Assembly (NCBI GenBank): GCA_024195265.1
Contig: JAJLRJ010000004.1
Coordinates: 35,921,030 to 35,985,029, forward strand
DNA: 64,000 bases
From: Dendrophyllia cribrosa
Lineage: Eukaryota; Cnidaria; Anthozoa; Scleractinia; Dendrophylliidae
Direction of reading: 5' to 3'
The position numbers and the translations under genes were made by a program. How positions within the stretch are numbered: position 1 is the stretch's first letter; every line of letters starts with the position of its first letter. Under the pieces are notes generated by a model. The model did not search any database and was not told the origin of the DNA. It saw only the letters and a list, made by a program, of their open reading frames with translations. Positions 1 to 11,500 of this stretch are shown here, in pieces.

Positions 1-1301
1 GCATGAAAGATTCTTTAATTTTTATTTGTCATAGGTTAAATCTCGCGCGGGTCGTAGCGCGATTCACGTGGCTCGCGTGTTTGTTGCTTTTGACTCTCAT
101 TCTTTTTGCAAAAACTTAAAAAAAAAGAAAAAAAGGCGAAATATTAAGCATAAATCTAATCTCACTCGTGCTTCTACCGGCTGAATATTTGGGCACGAGA
201 TAACAACAAAGCGAATTTCCAATGAACAACCTTCGTATGACGAGGGATTTGTATTTAAACTCGTTAACCCGACTATACAATTGAATGAACAAAATTGCCG
301 AAAAAGCATCGTTGATACAAAGAGAAAATGCTCTCATCGCATATTTTCATAATAGACTTAAACTCTGTGAACGTAAGAAAGTGTGTTTTGGTTTGTTGTA
401 ACATTTCAGTGGAATTAAGTTGAGTTATTTTTTAGGAAGCTTATGAACTTGACAATTAAAGAACGTGGCAATCAATTGTCCCTGCCTACTGACTTCGACT
501 GGGCGCCTTGTAACTAATCCCGTTAATCTACTTTTAATAATGGGACTCTAATGAGAGCTATTAGTACTATTAGCATCAAAACAAAGAAAAACACTGTGAC
601 AATTTTATCCCATGAAATATTAGGCAGGTTCACACTAGGGACCAAAGTGCACTTGAAGCGCACTTGGAAATCAAGTAGACTTGAGGCCTACTTTGGAGAG
701 ACGAGACAATAGATTTTCCGGCATGACTGCGCACAGCGTGCGTGTTTAGATGAAAATTACTTCCGAGCACAAGTTGATATGCAGTTGATTAGCTTGATAA
801 ACAAAGTTGCAGGACTAAAGTACGATATGCATAAAACGCTAAGTCGATAGTAAAATAATTTTTCTTATCAAGTCAAGTTTATTTGAACTTAATTTAGCAA
901 AAATATCGTCTCAGAGTCTGGTGTAATACTATGCTCACTCTTTGTTAAGTTTTGGGAAATTCTTCGTGCTCGTCTTAAAAAAACACGTTTTCGTATCACA
1001 TGAGTATTGAATGCGCGCACGGCTGTAGTGTTTTTGATTGGCTAAGCCTGAGAATTAGACTACAACCTTTTTTTCTCAACGTAGAATTTTTTGCTCTAAG
1101 TCGGCTTGAAATACGTCTTACAATACAATTGCTAAAGTAAAACTTGAGATCCTGCTTGAGAATCTTTTTGAAGTCGCCTGTGACTCCAGAATCGTAAACC
1201 AAAACGCAGAAAGCTCGTTTCCTGTTGAATTCAAAGTTGCGCGCCCACGTGCTTTTAGCTGCACGGCTGTACTGTCATTCGCGAAGTGCGCTCCCAGGTA
1301 A
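1..1301. other. Non-coding, no gene recognised
   Basis: No convincing coding exon or RNA gene is visible. Open frames here are short and composed of low-complexity AT-rich codons. The stretch lies downstream of the minus-strand gene starting at 5759, so it may be one of its introns or hold further small exons that cannot be recognised without transcript data. Confidence 0.5.
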
Positions 1302-1598
1302 AGATGCCGTTACACGAGGCAATTTTTTCTTGCAACTGCAACGCAACGCTGACGAGAGCCGTTGCGAGACAAGTTGCGGATGAAATTGCGCGTGTAACAC
1401 CTTCTCTGCGCAACTTGTTTCGCAACGAAAAATTGCGTTGCGAGTTGCAGAAAAAGTTGACCACTTATCTACTTTTTGCAACGTTGCGAAACAAGTTACA
1501 AACGTATAACATGTAATCAGCAACTTGTCTCGCAACGGCTCTCGTCAGCGTTGCGTTGCAGAAAGTTGCAGAAAAAAATGCCTCGTGTAACAGCACCT
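1302..1598. mobile_element. Foldback MITE with ~70-bp terminal inverted repeats
   Basis: The left arm (about 1302-1375) reads GTTACACGAGGCA, then GCAACGCAACGCTGACGAG and GCCGTTGCGAGACAAGTTGC. The right arm (about 1518-1598) carries the reverse complement of the same blocks, ending in TGCCTCGTGTAAC. The interior is rich in GTTGC/GCAAC words, so the element can fold further. It has no coding capacity, so it is a non-autonomous DNA element. A related but different element with GTTACACG-type ends lies at 58289-58507. Short open frames inside it are by-products of the repeat. Confidence 0.8.
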
Positions 1599-1995
1599 TA
1601 AGGGGTAGACCTTACTGCACTTGGATTCTATTGTTTTACGCATGTCGCCAGGGCAACAAAGAAACCAAAAAGTGCTGTCATTAAAACGTTCGCACTCCAA
1701 GTACGCGAGCTACACTTGGGTGATTCCCCACAAACCAACAGCACGTGCCATTCAAAAAGACGTTTTTGATAAAAAAAAGAAGGGAAATATGGAGCTTTTA
1801 GAAAACGAAGTACTGCAAATTATTTAACTTTTTAATTACATTCAGCTGATATTAATTTTTACCTCTTTGATACATTTTACAATGATATTTAAACGTGCAA
1901 ATAAATCAGATGAGTGCTTCTATTGAAACGTAAGTCAGACTGTTAGAAAACGCTCTCAGAAAAGAGTTCACACTACAAGTACATACCAAGTGCAC

Positions 1996-2402
1996 TTAAG
2001 GACGTTCGCGCGAAAATCTTCTAACTTATTAACTAATTGAAACTTATATAACGGAGTAACTGGTTAGCTTTCAGTTGATGTTATGGGTAGCAGTTTATAT
2101 AGTTAAATTTAGGCCTGAACAACCCGAGAAGCTAGGTGGTACAGTGGTATAGTGGTACGGTAGGCTATCTAAGCCTAAGCCTAGCTGAGATCACAGGTTC
2201 AATCCTGAGTGGGGGATTTTAGATTTTCTTTTTTACACTTAAAAATTTATTGAAATAAAATTCTAAGTGTCGACATTACGTTATATAAGTCTTAATAAGG
2301 TGTCCGACGTCCTTCTGAACGGTATTCTTCAGGCACAACCTTGCGACATGAATTGCGTGCGCAGTAAGGATGCGCATAAACAATTAGCGCGAACGTCCTT
2401 AA
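1996..2402. mobile_element. TIR element with TTAA ends, host of a nested SINE
   Basis: The two ends are exact inverted repeats, TTAAGGACGTTCGCGC on the left and GCGCGAACGTCCTTAA on the right, 407 bp apart. TTAA at both outer edges is the target-site signature of piggyBac-type transposition, so this looks like a piggyBac-like MITE. It is also possible that TTAA is part of the inverted repeat itself. A tRNA-like SINE lies inside. No transposase is encoded. Confidence 0.65.
2130..2310 (+). mobile_element. tRNA-derived SINE-like unit
   Basis: An A-box-like GTGGTATAGTGG is followed by a B-box-like CAGGTTCAATCC at tRNA-like spacing. Behind it is a T-rich tail with TTTTAGATTTTC and TAAAAATTTATTGAAA, then TCGACATTACGTTATATAAG. 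The same block occurs in reverse orientation at 14997-15145 inside the peroxiredoxin gene, which shows it is a dispersed repeat and not a tRNA gene. It has no clean cloverleaf and no intact acceptor stem. Confidence 0.65.
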
Positions 2403-2570
2403 GAGCCCTAGTGAGAACCGGCCTATTAGCTATTGGATAGTAAGTAACCGGGATTTTCCCAATTAGCTTGCGAGCAGTTGAAAACTATAATGATGCAATT
2501 GCATTCGAGAACAGGCCATAATTAGATTCGGTATTTCATACAACCCAAAACAACCGCATGGAGTACTCAC

Positions 2571-5500
2571 CTGAAGTCCATAGTTGTCAGTATCGAGCAA
2601 CTTTAAGACCTGGGTAAAGAAGATAGCATTGCAAATTATCGCTCAGTTGTATTGCATTAGGATAAGTAGATTACGACATGCCCTACTAATAGCGAACCGC
2701 GTGGTTTGATCTTTGAAGAAAAAGAGCTCCGCCGTTGACACTTTTCCAAAAATTTTACCTCTAATAACTCTAATTTTACTACAATTTCTTTGTTATGAAG
2801 CGGAATTAATTCGCACACTTGAGAGGAATTGAGATAAAAACATATGAATATAACGCAGTAGATTTTAAGAAAAACCAACGTTATTATCAAAGATAGCTGA
2901 CACATACATTTTGTTCCCATCCAGACTCCAAGACGGACGAAACAAATAATTATTGTGAAACTTTAAAACCATGCAATCGTAGCCTGGCTCTTCAGTTTAC
3001 AATCTTTTACCCCGTGTACTGAAAAGCTATTTTTTTTAGAAAACCCGCTCCATGCGATTTGCTCTCACACAGCCGACTCGAGCGACGGAACTAGACCCAA
3101 CGAACGCGAGATTTATACCCTTTCACTCATTAGTCAATAGTAATGGAGACATGAAGTGCAGTTCTACCACTTCTATGACTTTCAAGTCTGTCAACGAAAT
3201 CCTATATGGTGTGACCATTCAAATGAAACCTCTTCAGCAGTACTTTTGCATGGTACCATTTGTTCTAACTTTTGAGTCTGTTGATGAAATCCTGTGGTGT
3301 GACCATTCAAATGAAACCTCTTCGGCAGTACTTTTGCATGGCATCATATTTATTTCAGTAGTTTACAAAATAAAATTTGGAATTTTTCTTTAAATTTGAT
3401 TTCTGACACTCTTGGGAGTTCAAGAGTCAATGTTGAGGTCTTTCAGACCGACCCTGTTCCCCTTCATGCCGGGCGATTTATTTTCGCTCTCGCAAGTTGA
3501 GAGCCCGGTACAGGTTTACGCGGCTGAGTAAATGAACGACTTCAATCCAAAAAGGTATCTTGACTAGTGAAAAAATTTCACTTCATAAAACCAGTGAAAT
3601 ACTGAGATCAGTGGCAGGGTATTACAAAGTACGACAGCGGAACATCCCCTGCTGGCGACCCATTTATTGTTTTTGTTTTTTTACAAAGATGTTCCCTACC
3701 GGAGGTTAATGTGCAATTGAGTCGATTCACTAAGGTGTTGCTAAGTTCTTTATATAAGATTTTACGGTATTTAGTTCCGAGAGTCCTTTCGCATTTACAA
3801 ACAAAATCCGCTCTCGGCTTCTGATCTACCAAAAACGTGGAGCCTTAAAGTCTGTTTCACGGCACTGATAAAATCAAAAGCTCCGGACACATTTTTTCCT
3901 TCTCCTTAGAAATTAGTACACCAAAACTGGCCTACTTTTTTTTAAAGTCTGAGCCAAACGATCGAAAACGAGACTCGTCCTAAGTCACTGAAAAACGTTT
4001 ACTGTCAGTGACTATCGTCAGTCCGTCTAAACGGAGTAAAATGACGTAAAATCCGGCCCGGTTACATGTATAAGCCCTGGGCTTGTACAACTTCGTAACG
4101 TTTATGGGCTGACAAGAGAACTGTAAGAGAAAGCATTGCGATTTTGAACCGTTGCTTTAGTCAATTTAGTGCATTGAATTATTTGAAAGAACTGCCGTTG
4201 ATCATGAGAAGCTAGCTGTGGTTTGCTTATAATTATATAGGAAAGGGAATAACCGAAATAACGTTTTGTTACCAAATTAAACTGGTGGGCTTGTAACTGG
4301 AATCTTACGAAATTGCACAACTGTTCACTCTCAAGAAAATTTGAGCAGGCTCTTAATGCGATTACGGAGTATATGACCGTTTGATTATATTAAGCGCATG
4401 AGAGTTTCAGTCGTTTGATTTGACCCAGAAGCTTAATTAAGAGTTTCATCCAAGAGACTCTCTTGTTCTATCCAAACAAAAGGCAAGTTCGATTGCACCG
4501 AGCAATGTTTCTTGGTCGCGCGCATTCGTATTGCATACGTATTGCATATATACGTATTGCGCATACGTCCCCGGCGCCTGAAATGAAAAAAAGACCTTTA
4601 TCGTTGATCAATCACAGCGGCTCTACTCTGGTTACTTTTTTTACCCTTTCAAAATTTAAGCCAGCTGTCAAGCACTATGTAGCTAGAACAAAAGAAAAAT
4701 AAAGAATTTAATAATAACTCGAGGTAATTATAGGTCTTTGCCTGTAATACATGACCCGGTAAGATGTTATATTGGCCAAGGTCTCGCTAAGTAAATATTT
4801 GTCAGCGTGGCACAATGATAAAATAAAGTGTTAACGCGTTTAAGTCAACACAATCGTGAAATCAAAAGTTAATAAAACCAATTGATACTTCATTACCATC
4901 AGACAAATGTCTGAGAACATTAAACAGTGATTAAACTGCGCTTGAATAGAAAAGAACGTCTGGGCTGTGTTGAGCGAGAGGAGGAATAACATTTTAGGCT
5001 ATTGTAGCTATATTAGAGCACTGCGGTTCCGTCCAAGTTGGCATGAATAAAATTCAAAACTCGTTTTCTGAAATATCCCGTAAAACAAATAAGGTCAAAA
5101 ACGTGATGCACAACATATCTGTCATTTATGTGTTACACCAAAGCGGTTTTCATCCACAAAGACAAAATTTCGAATTACATCGTAGTGCACCAAAGGTCTG
5201 ATCTAGAAGAGAAATTCTCAATCGGCACTTCGATATCACAGGTTCTCGGCTTTCATAATACTGACTAACCTACCTTCATTGTTTCTTCGTTTGTTAAAAT
5301 TCTGCTACCGTGAAAGCCTCTCGCGATATTTGTCAGGTTCCTTGACGAATCCTTAGTGGGTCCTTCGTTGTGTTTAATAAAAAATTCCATAAGTTCCGTA
5401 AACTCAATTTCCTCGGTGTCTCTATCATCGTCTTTGGAAGATACACTGGTTTCCGCTTTACAAGTACACAAGTAATTTCTCTCAATAACTTCGGACTTTT

Positions 5501-5759
5501 TCTTGGGCAGCACAACTTTGACCGTCACGACTTTTTCTTTCTGAGGCTTAACATGGAGCAGGCTTTCTCGTTTTATTGTAGAACGCGGCTTCCTTTCCGC
5601 TATCTGAGACTCTTTCCTTTCAGTGATGCGTTTTCGCGTTTCGACTTTCAGCTCAGGAATTCGACATCGAACCTCAGCCAATTCGGCTGGACAAGACAAC
5701 TTGGTGCCGACGACCTCTAAATGTTTGAAGTCCCATTGAGAAATCATGATGCTAGACAT
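2571..5759 (-). CDS. Unrecognised gene, 5' part (two exons seen)
   Basis: Exon 1 covers 5759-5274 on the minus strand: 162 codons from ATG to a clean AAG|GTAGGT donor in phase 0. The product is hydrophilic. Its middle (residues about 45-105) is rich in K, R and E with the motif ITERKESQIAERK, and its end is acidic then amphipathic (EIEFTELMEFFIKHNEG). It has no signal peptide or membrane segment. A candidate second exon at 2609-2571 has a CCCAG acceptor and a CAG|GTGAGT donor, is 39 nt in phase 0, and encodes VLKLLDTDNYGLQ. Its LDTDNYG resembles the start of an EF-hand-like loop, but one such match is weak. The gene must continue at lower coordinates or beyond the window. I do not recognise the family. 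Codon usage and clean splice phase make exon 1 fairly secure and exon 2 plausible. Confidence 0.5.
3150..3405 (+). repeat. Diverged copies of an interspersed MITE in an intron
   Basis: Two tandem blocks share TGTGACCATTCAAATGAAACCTCTT followed by CAGCAGTACTTTTGCATGG or CGGCAGTACTTTTGCATGG. They match, in inverse orientation, the interior of the TIR elements at 24872-25075 and 47979-48182. The 113-codon open frame from 3052 to 3393 is therefore repeat-derived, not a gene. Confidence 0.65.
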
Positions 5760-6660
5760 CTTTAATAGTGGTAAACTGGAAGAATAAGTTCATGGCAACA
5801 GCAAACACAAAACAACGTACGGCTTCTTCGCCGTTTGCCAGTCGGCGTCCCCCATCGGACGAAAACTGAGGTATAAGCGAGTCATCATTCATCATCGTCT
5901 GCTCTTGATCCTCACTGTTTCACGCAAACATAGTACTTAGCGGGCGATAAGATGCCAAACAAACTTGTAAATAAAAAATGTAATGATTGCTCAACGCCGC
6001 GGTCAATTCATAGAGCTTTTGATTTGCATCACAATGGCCAAAATCACTCGCGCAAATTATTAGCCGCTCATCAGAGGGGGAAGTCGTGACGTGAAGATAA
6101 AGAAACAATGGTAATGTTCACGCCACAACCGGTTCGTTCACGCGTCGAAAATCGTGTCACGTACGCGAGAGAAGCGAGGCACACGCGTGGAATTTTCGTC
6201 CGCTTTTGACCGCTGCTGCATGCTGCAGCTATGCTGGATGGAATTCAGTACTGACTTGGGCGCCATCTGTTCTTCGTTCAGCTCCCCTTAATTTAAACAT
6301 CCGTTGCTCTTCGCTTGAACAATGGAATGCTCTTGACCTACCACAACAACCGCGACTCAGTCAGAAAGGCACACAAGGCCGTAAGGATCAGTTTGCCGTT
6401 TTTACAGTATACTAAACGAAAAAAAGTTTATCACGGCTATGATGGCGTATTAATGAAACTAGAATCAGTCTAGTATTCTATGCCTGATACTAAACTTTCC
6501 ATGTACAGAAAATAAATAAAAACAACCTGTTCACACAATCGATCGTTCTTCCATTGAATAGGGTGTCATTTTCTACCCTTAAATAGGTGGTTAAATGGCA
6601 AGAAACCGTATACGAGAATCCCGCTGCTTGTACGCTGGATCCTTGAAGATCTGCTTCAGC
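5760..6660. promoter_or_regulatory. Intergenic, presumed promoter side of the minus-strand gene
   Basis: This is the sequence upstream of the ATG at 5759. It contains several CG-containing words (CTTCGCCGTTTGCCAGTCGGCG near 5825; CACGCGTCGAAAATCGTGTCACGTACGCG near 6138), including CACGTAC and TGACGTG boxes that could bind bZIP or bHLH factors. No TATA box is obvious. The role is inferred from position only. Confidence 0.3.
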
Positions 6661-8135
6661 CCAAAGAAAATTGAACTACTTTAAAGCAAAGCTGAAAACA
6701 GCATATATTTTGTTTGGTGCAATATTTCAGTTGGCCAGACCAGCCTTCTTCAGGTATAAGATGTTACTGATACTACTGATGATCTTATATCTTATATTTT
6801 ATAGTGCTAGTCCCTGAAGAAGGTTTGTTTTGCAAAGCGAAACATTGGCCACTATTATATTCCACTTTTATTGCGTCGACGAAGGAGACGCTTCCTAATC
6901 TTGTCGGCTAGGCGGAACGAATCGAGAAAAGTGTCGGTACCAAATCTGCGCCATCTTGAAACGTCACAATAGTATCCAGCATTCCCAGCGCGTGGAAATC
7001 AGGCATCATCCTGGGGAGCTGGGGTTCCGAAATGTCACATGTGAATAATCTATTTGTCTTGATTTAGTTTCGGATATTTTTCCGATTTTGGAATCGTACG
7101 GCTCAATATTTCAATGCCTACTAAAAGTACGCAGTGGAAAAATTGGACGAAGGTTCTTCTCCGGACCAAGTAAGTTGTTGGGTCTCTTTCGAATCAAGCA
7201 AGAAGTTATCGGATTTTCCTCGCTACCGTTCTGGTATGTTTTGAATGTTCTATCTTGATTTTGCTGTGGTTCTCTGCCTGATTTGGGAAGCTTTCACCTA
7301 TTTAAAATACCGACGTCGTTCTTCGCGATGTTCTACGGTACGGTGCAATTCGCCATATGTCTTGTAGCAATAATTCACTGACCATAAGATTTCGCAGTTT
7401 TGTGACTAAAATTTGTCTAGCTAATAAAGGAATTATGTTCAACAGTCTTGTGTCTTACTTGCAACTGGTAGTTGTAATTTTATCCGAAAAATCCTGCGAA
7501 ATTCACGTTGAATGTTGCGTGACTTAAACGTCGATTTCATGCTCCATTAACGCGGTGTCCAAGAACAGGCTTTCTCAGAAATTTCTCATTTCCGGTTCCG
7601 GTATTAGTACATGTACTGAGGAGTATGATTTCAGAATCGGAGAAATAGCCGAAATGAAATCAAGACAAATATACTATTTATATGTCGGAAAAATCTGAGA
7701 CCTTGCGGAGTACACAGCACGGCAGGATTTTGCCCGATTCCACGGCGATAGCGTGAATTTGTTTGATGACGGCCCGACGTTTTTGCCTGCGTGACATATC
7801 TCGCGACATAGCCCTTTTAAACAGTGGCTGAATTAATTCATGAAACTGAGGTACTAGGTCAAGACGAGGTGCCAAGGGATAAGGAGACGCACTAAAATCT
7901 ATGATTACTGCTAGTTTTATTTTGTTTTAATTGCTTCTGCTTTCTTTCACTTCAAGTATTAATACTGATCTAGGTCTGGAAACCCAGATCCGGCCATTCT
8001 CAACGGTTTCTTGCAGTGATCGTGCATTCTATGTTTCTAGTACCTGAAGCCGTAGGCTGGTCTGGCCAGCTGAAATCATTGGAACTAAACAAAATATACG
8101 CTGTTTTCAGCTTTGCTCTAAAGTTTTATCTTAAA
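6660..8135. mobile_element. Element with inverted Penelope-type termini
   Basis: The left end (about 6685-6768) and right end (about 8042-8130) are inverted copies. Both contain AGCTGAAAACAGC and ATTTTGTTT, then a block with TGGCCAGAC and GCTGGTCTGG next to CCTGAAG. A third related block at 6812-6850 reads CCTGAAGAAGG, then GCGAAACATTGG. CCTGAAGAAGG followed by a hairpin and GAAAYATTGG is the arrangement of hammerhead-like motifs at the ends of Penelope-like elements. The interior has no intact RT or endonuclease. A 65-codon minus-strand frame (7875-7678) starting at an ATG is of unknown origin. Confidence 0.5.
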
Positions 8136-8581
8136 TAGGGCCTGGTTTAAGAACCTTCGTGGCACACACCTATCCTAAATTGACCAAAAAGTGGTGGTAT
8201 TGGTAATATTAAAGTCGACCAATATTTCAAATCAACGACGTTACGTGTAGTGCAGACACGCACAAAAATTAAGGTTGCTATTTTTAACTTAGCCATTATC
8301 ATTAAAAACATTCACTGAAAATGCTTGCTCTAAAGTAAAAATCGTGTAAAATGAAGAAGCGTTGAATCCAACTTTTAAACACAAAAATCGTGAAAATGTT
8401 TCTTGAAATTTATATATCAGTGTCGCTGGTATATGCGCCCGGATTTGTTTCGCAATTTTTCGCGGGATTTTTTTTTACTCGCCGCGCTCGAGAAGTCGAT
8501 TTGATTGGTCCACGTCAGGGAATACCCTGAAGTAATGCGCAGGCGCTAAGCTTTCCATTTCAGTTTTCTTTTATTTGAAAA

Positions 8582-11500
8582 ATGGCTCCAAGAGTCTTGT
8601 TTTTATTTCTCCTGGCTTTTGTGCCTGCTCACAGTTTTGCCAACAAGGTAGATGAAGATGAAACCTGTAGACGATATGCTAATGGGCAAGTTTATCCCGA
8701 GAAAACGACGATTTCTGAACACGCTGTCCATTGGAGTAAAGCCCAAAGTAAGTCTGAAACGTGCGTTCCATCTGTTCAATGAGCCAATACTTCCACGCGC
8801 AGTGTTTGCTAAACCCACAAAACATCTTCTCCAAAGGAAAAAAGAAATCGCCATAGTTTTAATTCTTAGACGCTGCAGTATTAAAACGAAGCCCAAGCTC
8901 CGATTTCCATTCTAGCTTTGGTGATAATTTTATAGTATATAATTTCATTCTTAGCTACCGTAATTTAATAGCGATTACAAACTTTAGCGTTATTTTGAGT
9001 TTTCTTCGATATTCTTTGCGGATTTAGCTTACGTTTATGTCTTTGAACGAAGGAAATTGCACAGACAAAGATCTTAAGCCGACATTCGTTGTTTATTCCG
9101 TGAAGTACTTAACAATCAAAGCCTTCCGTCGAGTGTTGATGTTCGCTTTTATTTGCAAACCACTGGCTCGGAACGCTGGTGCGGAATATAATTTGGATTA
9201 TAAACCTTTTGTTTTGAGCTTTTGTTGAGAAAACGCGTCGCTTTCAGAGTTAAAATACATAGGTTGGTTGAATTTTGGTGGCTGATCCGCTCAAAAATGA
9301 TCAAAGCAGTGTTAATTATGGATGTATAATCAAAAGATTTTAAAATACTCAAGAATGAAGTAAAATTACATGTATGGCGAATGTTTATAAATGCAATATT
9401 TGTTTGCCGGGTGGTGTTGCCTTCAGTATACCGAGGAGTCACGGAACGTATTCCAAGGAATGAAGAGAAAATAAATTATTGCACTATGTTAGTAAATAGT
9501 AATTGGACTGAGTGGAGCACAATTCGTGGAGCAATAGGGAAAGTAATTTCAAATCGCGCGGGGATAATTTAAAATGACGAGCATGATAACCCCTGAATTG
9601 TGTGACACGGAGTTCAATTACTAATTAATCACATCACGGCTACAAAATTCGACATTAAAAAGTCTATGTGGACTTTTTTGTACTATCAGTTTGAAACGTA
9701 ACCTGGAGGGAAACAGCAGGAAATAAGGAACCAATTAAGTGCACTTGATTGATGTCTAATTACAGCTATCCAATTACAAAAAGTTGTAATTTGATAGTTG
9801 TAATTGTACACCGGTGACCGCACACCAATATTAGTAATAACATACATGAAAAAATTACTCGATTCTGATTGGCTAAGAGCAGTGCAGTTCAAGTGTAACA
9901 CCAGTGAAAAACGTGTAACACCAGTGCAAAAAGTGTAACACCAGTGCAAATTACAAATCTAAAAAAAAAAAATTCTAAAAAAAAATTTTTGCAGAAAAAA
10001 AAAAAAATTCCAAACAAAAATGGATGCAAATTTTTTCATGTATAATTGCTGCGGAACGAGCGTAGCGAGTGAGCAGCAACATAATCAGGATTTAAGAGAA
10101 ATATATGAGAAAAAAATATAAGCTACGAAAAATCTCGATTTGATCGCTTTTTACCAGAATTCACTGCGCCACGCACACATTTTGGGCCAGAATTCACTGT
10201 GCCACGCACACATTTTGGGCCAGAATTCACTGCGCCACGAACAATAGCCTCGCTTGCTGCTTCAAGCTGTTGGCTGCGAGATTTGTAATATTTTGGTTCA
10301 ACATGTGCCAGTCGTAATCGGAACTGAAGTGTCGAAGACTACTGCGAGTTCAGCGAGGACTGTGAGGCATGGTGATAGGACCGTTGGATAGCAAAGATTT
10401 TCGAAGATTGTACGGAATAAAAGACAAATTTATTTTGAAATCACTCCGACAGCGGTCGATGAGACTGAGCTGAGTGCGTGGGGACGCGAAACCTGAGCTG
10501 AGCGCGTGGAGACGCGAATACGATACGGCTAGCTAGTAACGCAACATATTCATTATCTATAATTAAGTTAAACCTAAATTTTCACACCTTCCTCGTGGTG
10601 AATGCGTCCTTTGCTCAACAATAGGGGACTTTAGATCGGACGACGAGTACGAGAGTACGAGTAAGACTTTTAAAACTTAGTTCGCGTACTCTAAATAACC
10701 ATTTACCTCACAAATTTTATACCTAGAGTCTTCTTATCTTCTGGTTTGCAACAGGAAGGACCGACAGCTCTGGGATGTGACTGGCTTTAAATTCAAAAGT
10801 CGTACTCAATCTCGTACTCGTCGTCCGATCTAAAGTCCCCTAATATTCTACAGACATTGCAAGAACTTGATGCGTGAATTACAAAACAAAATTAGTCTTA
10901 TCAGCTGGAGTTTTCGTTGATTCATCCCGGTTACATTTGCATTGCTTTCCCTCAAAAAACGAAAGAGAAAATTCTGTAATACCAGCGAGGCGATAAAACA
11001 GCATTATTACAACAAATTTACCGCAGCAATTGCTATCTTTTGGATACACTAGTTATTAATAAGTAATCATACGGTTTTCTCGTTCAATTTGGGATTAATT
11101 TGCACTTGTGAGTTTTTCAAAAAGCTCAAATTGCACTCGCCGAAGCGGCTCGTGCAATTTTGAGCTTTATGTAAAAACTCACTCGTGCAAATTAATCCCA
11201 AATTGAACTCGAAACCGTATGATTACCTAAGAAATAGGTATGCAGATGACCAATCACAATTGAGAATTTTGAAAGAACATTTACTGTAACTATACCTATC
11301 TCTGATTAGTCTCCAAGCCTGCACCACATTGGGAAGGAACAGCTGTGGTCAGTGGAGAGTTTAAAGAACTAAGGATATCAGATTTTAAAGGTGAGCTAAT
11401 TAAAATTATAATTCAACACATTGATACACTGCCCAAATATGGTCAAAAAGTTATTGATATACGCTATGTCTACATGACGTATATCCAACGATGGCGGTAA

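Noticed and set aside
2130..2210. Possible functional tRNA gene
   Set aside because: A- and B-box words are present, but there is no full cloverleaf, and a second dispersed copy with the same tail shows it is a SINE-type repeat.
3052..3393. 113-codon plus-strand open frame
   Set aside because: It is made of two tandem blocks of a dispersed MITE that also occurs at 24872-25075 and 47979-48182 in the reverse direction, so it is repeat sequence, not a gene.
7678..7875. 65-codon minus-strand frame with SRDMSRRQKRRAVIKQ
   Set aside because: It has no known domain and lies within the element at 6660-8135. It might be a decayed transposon ORF but cannot be assigned.
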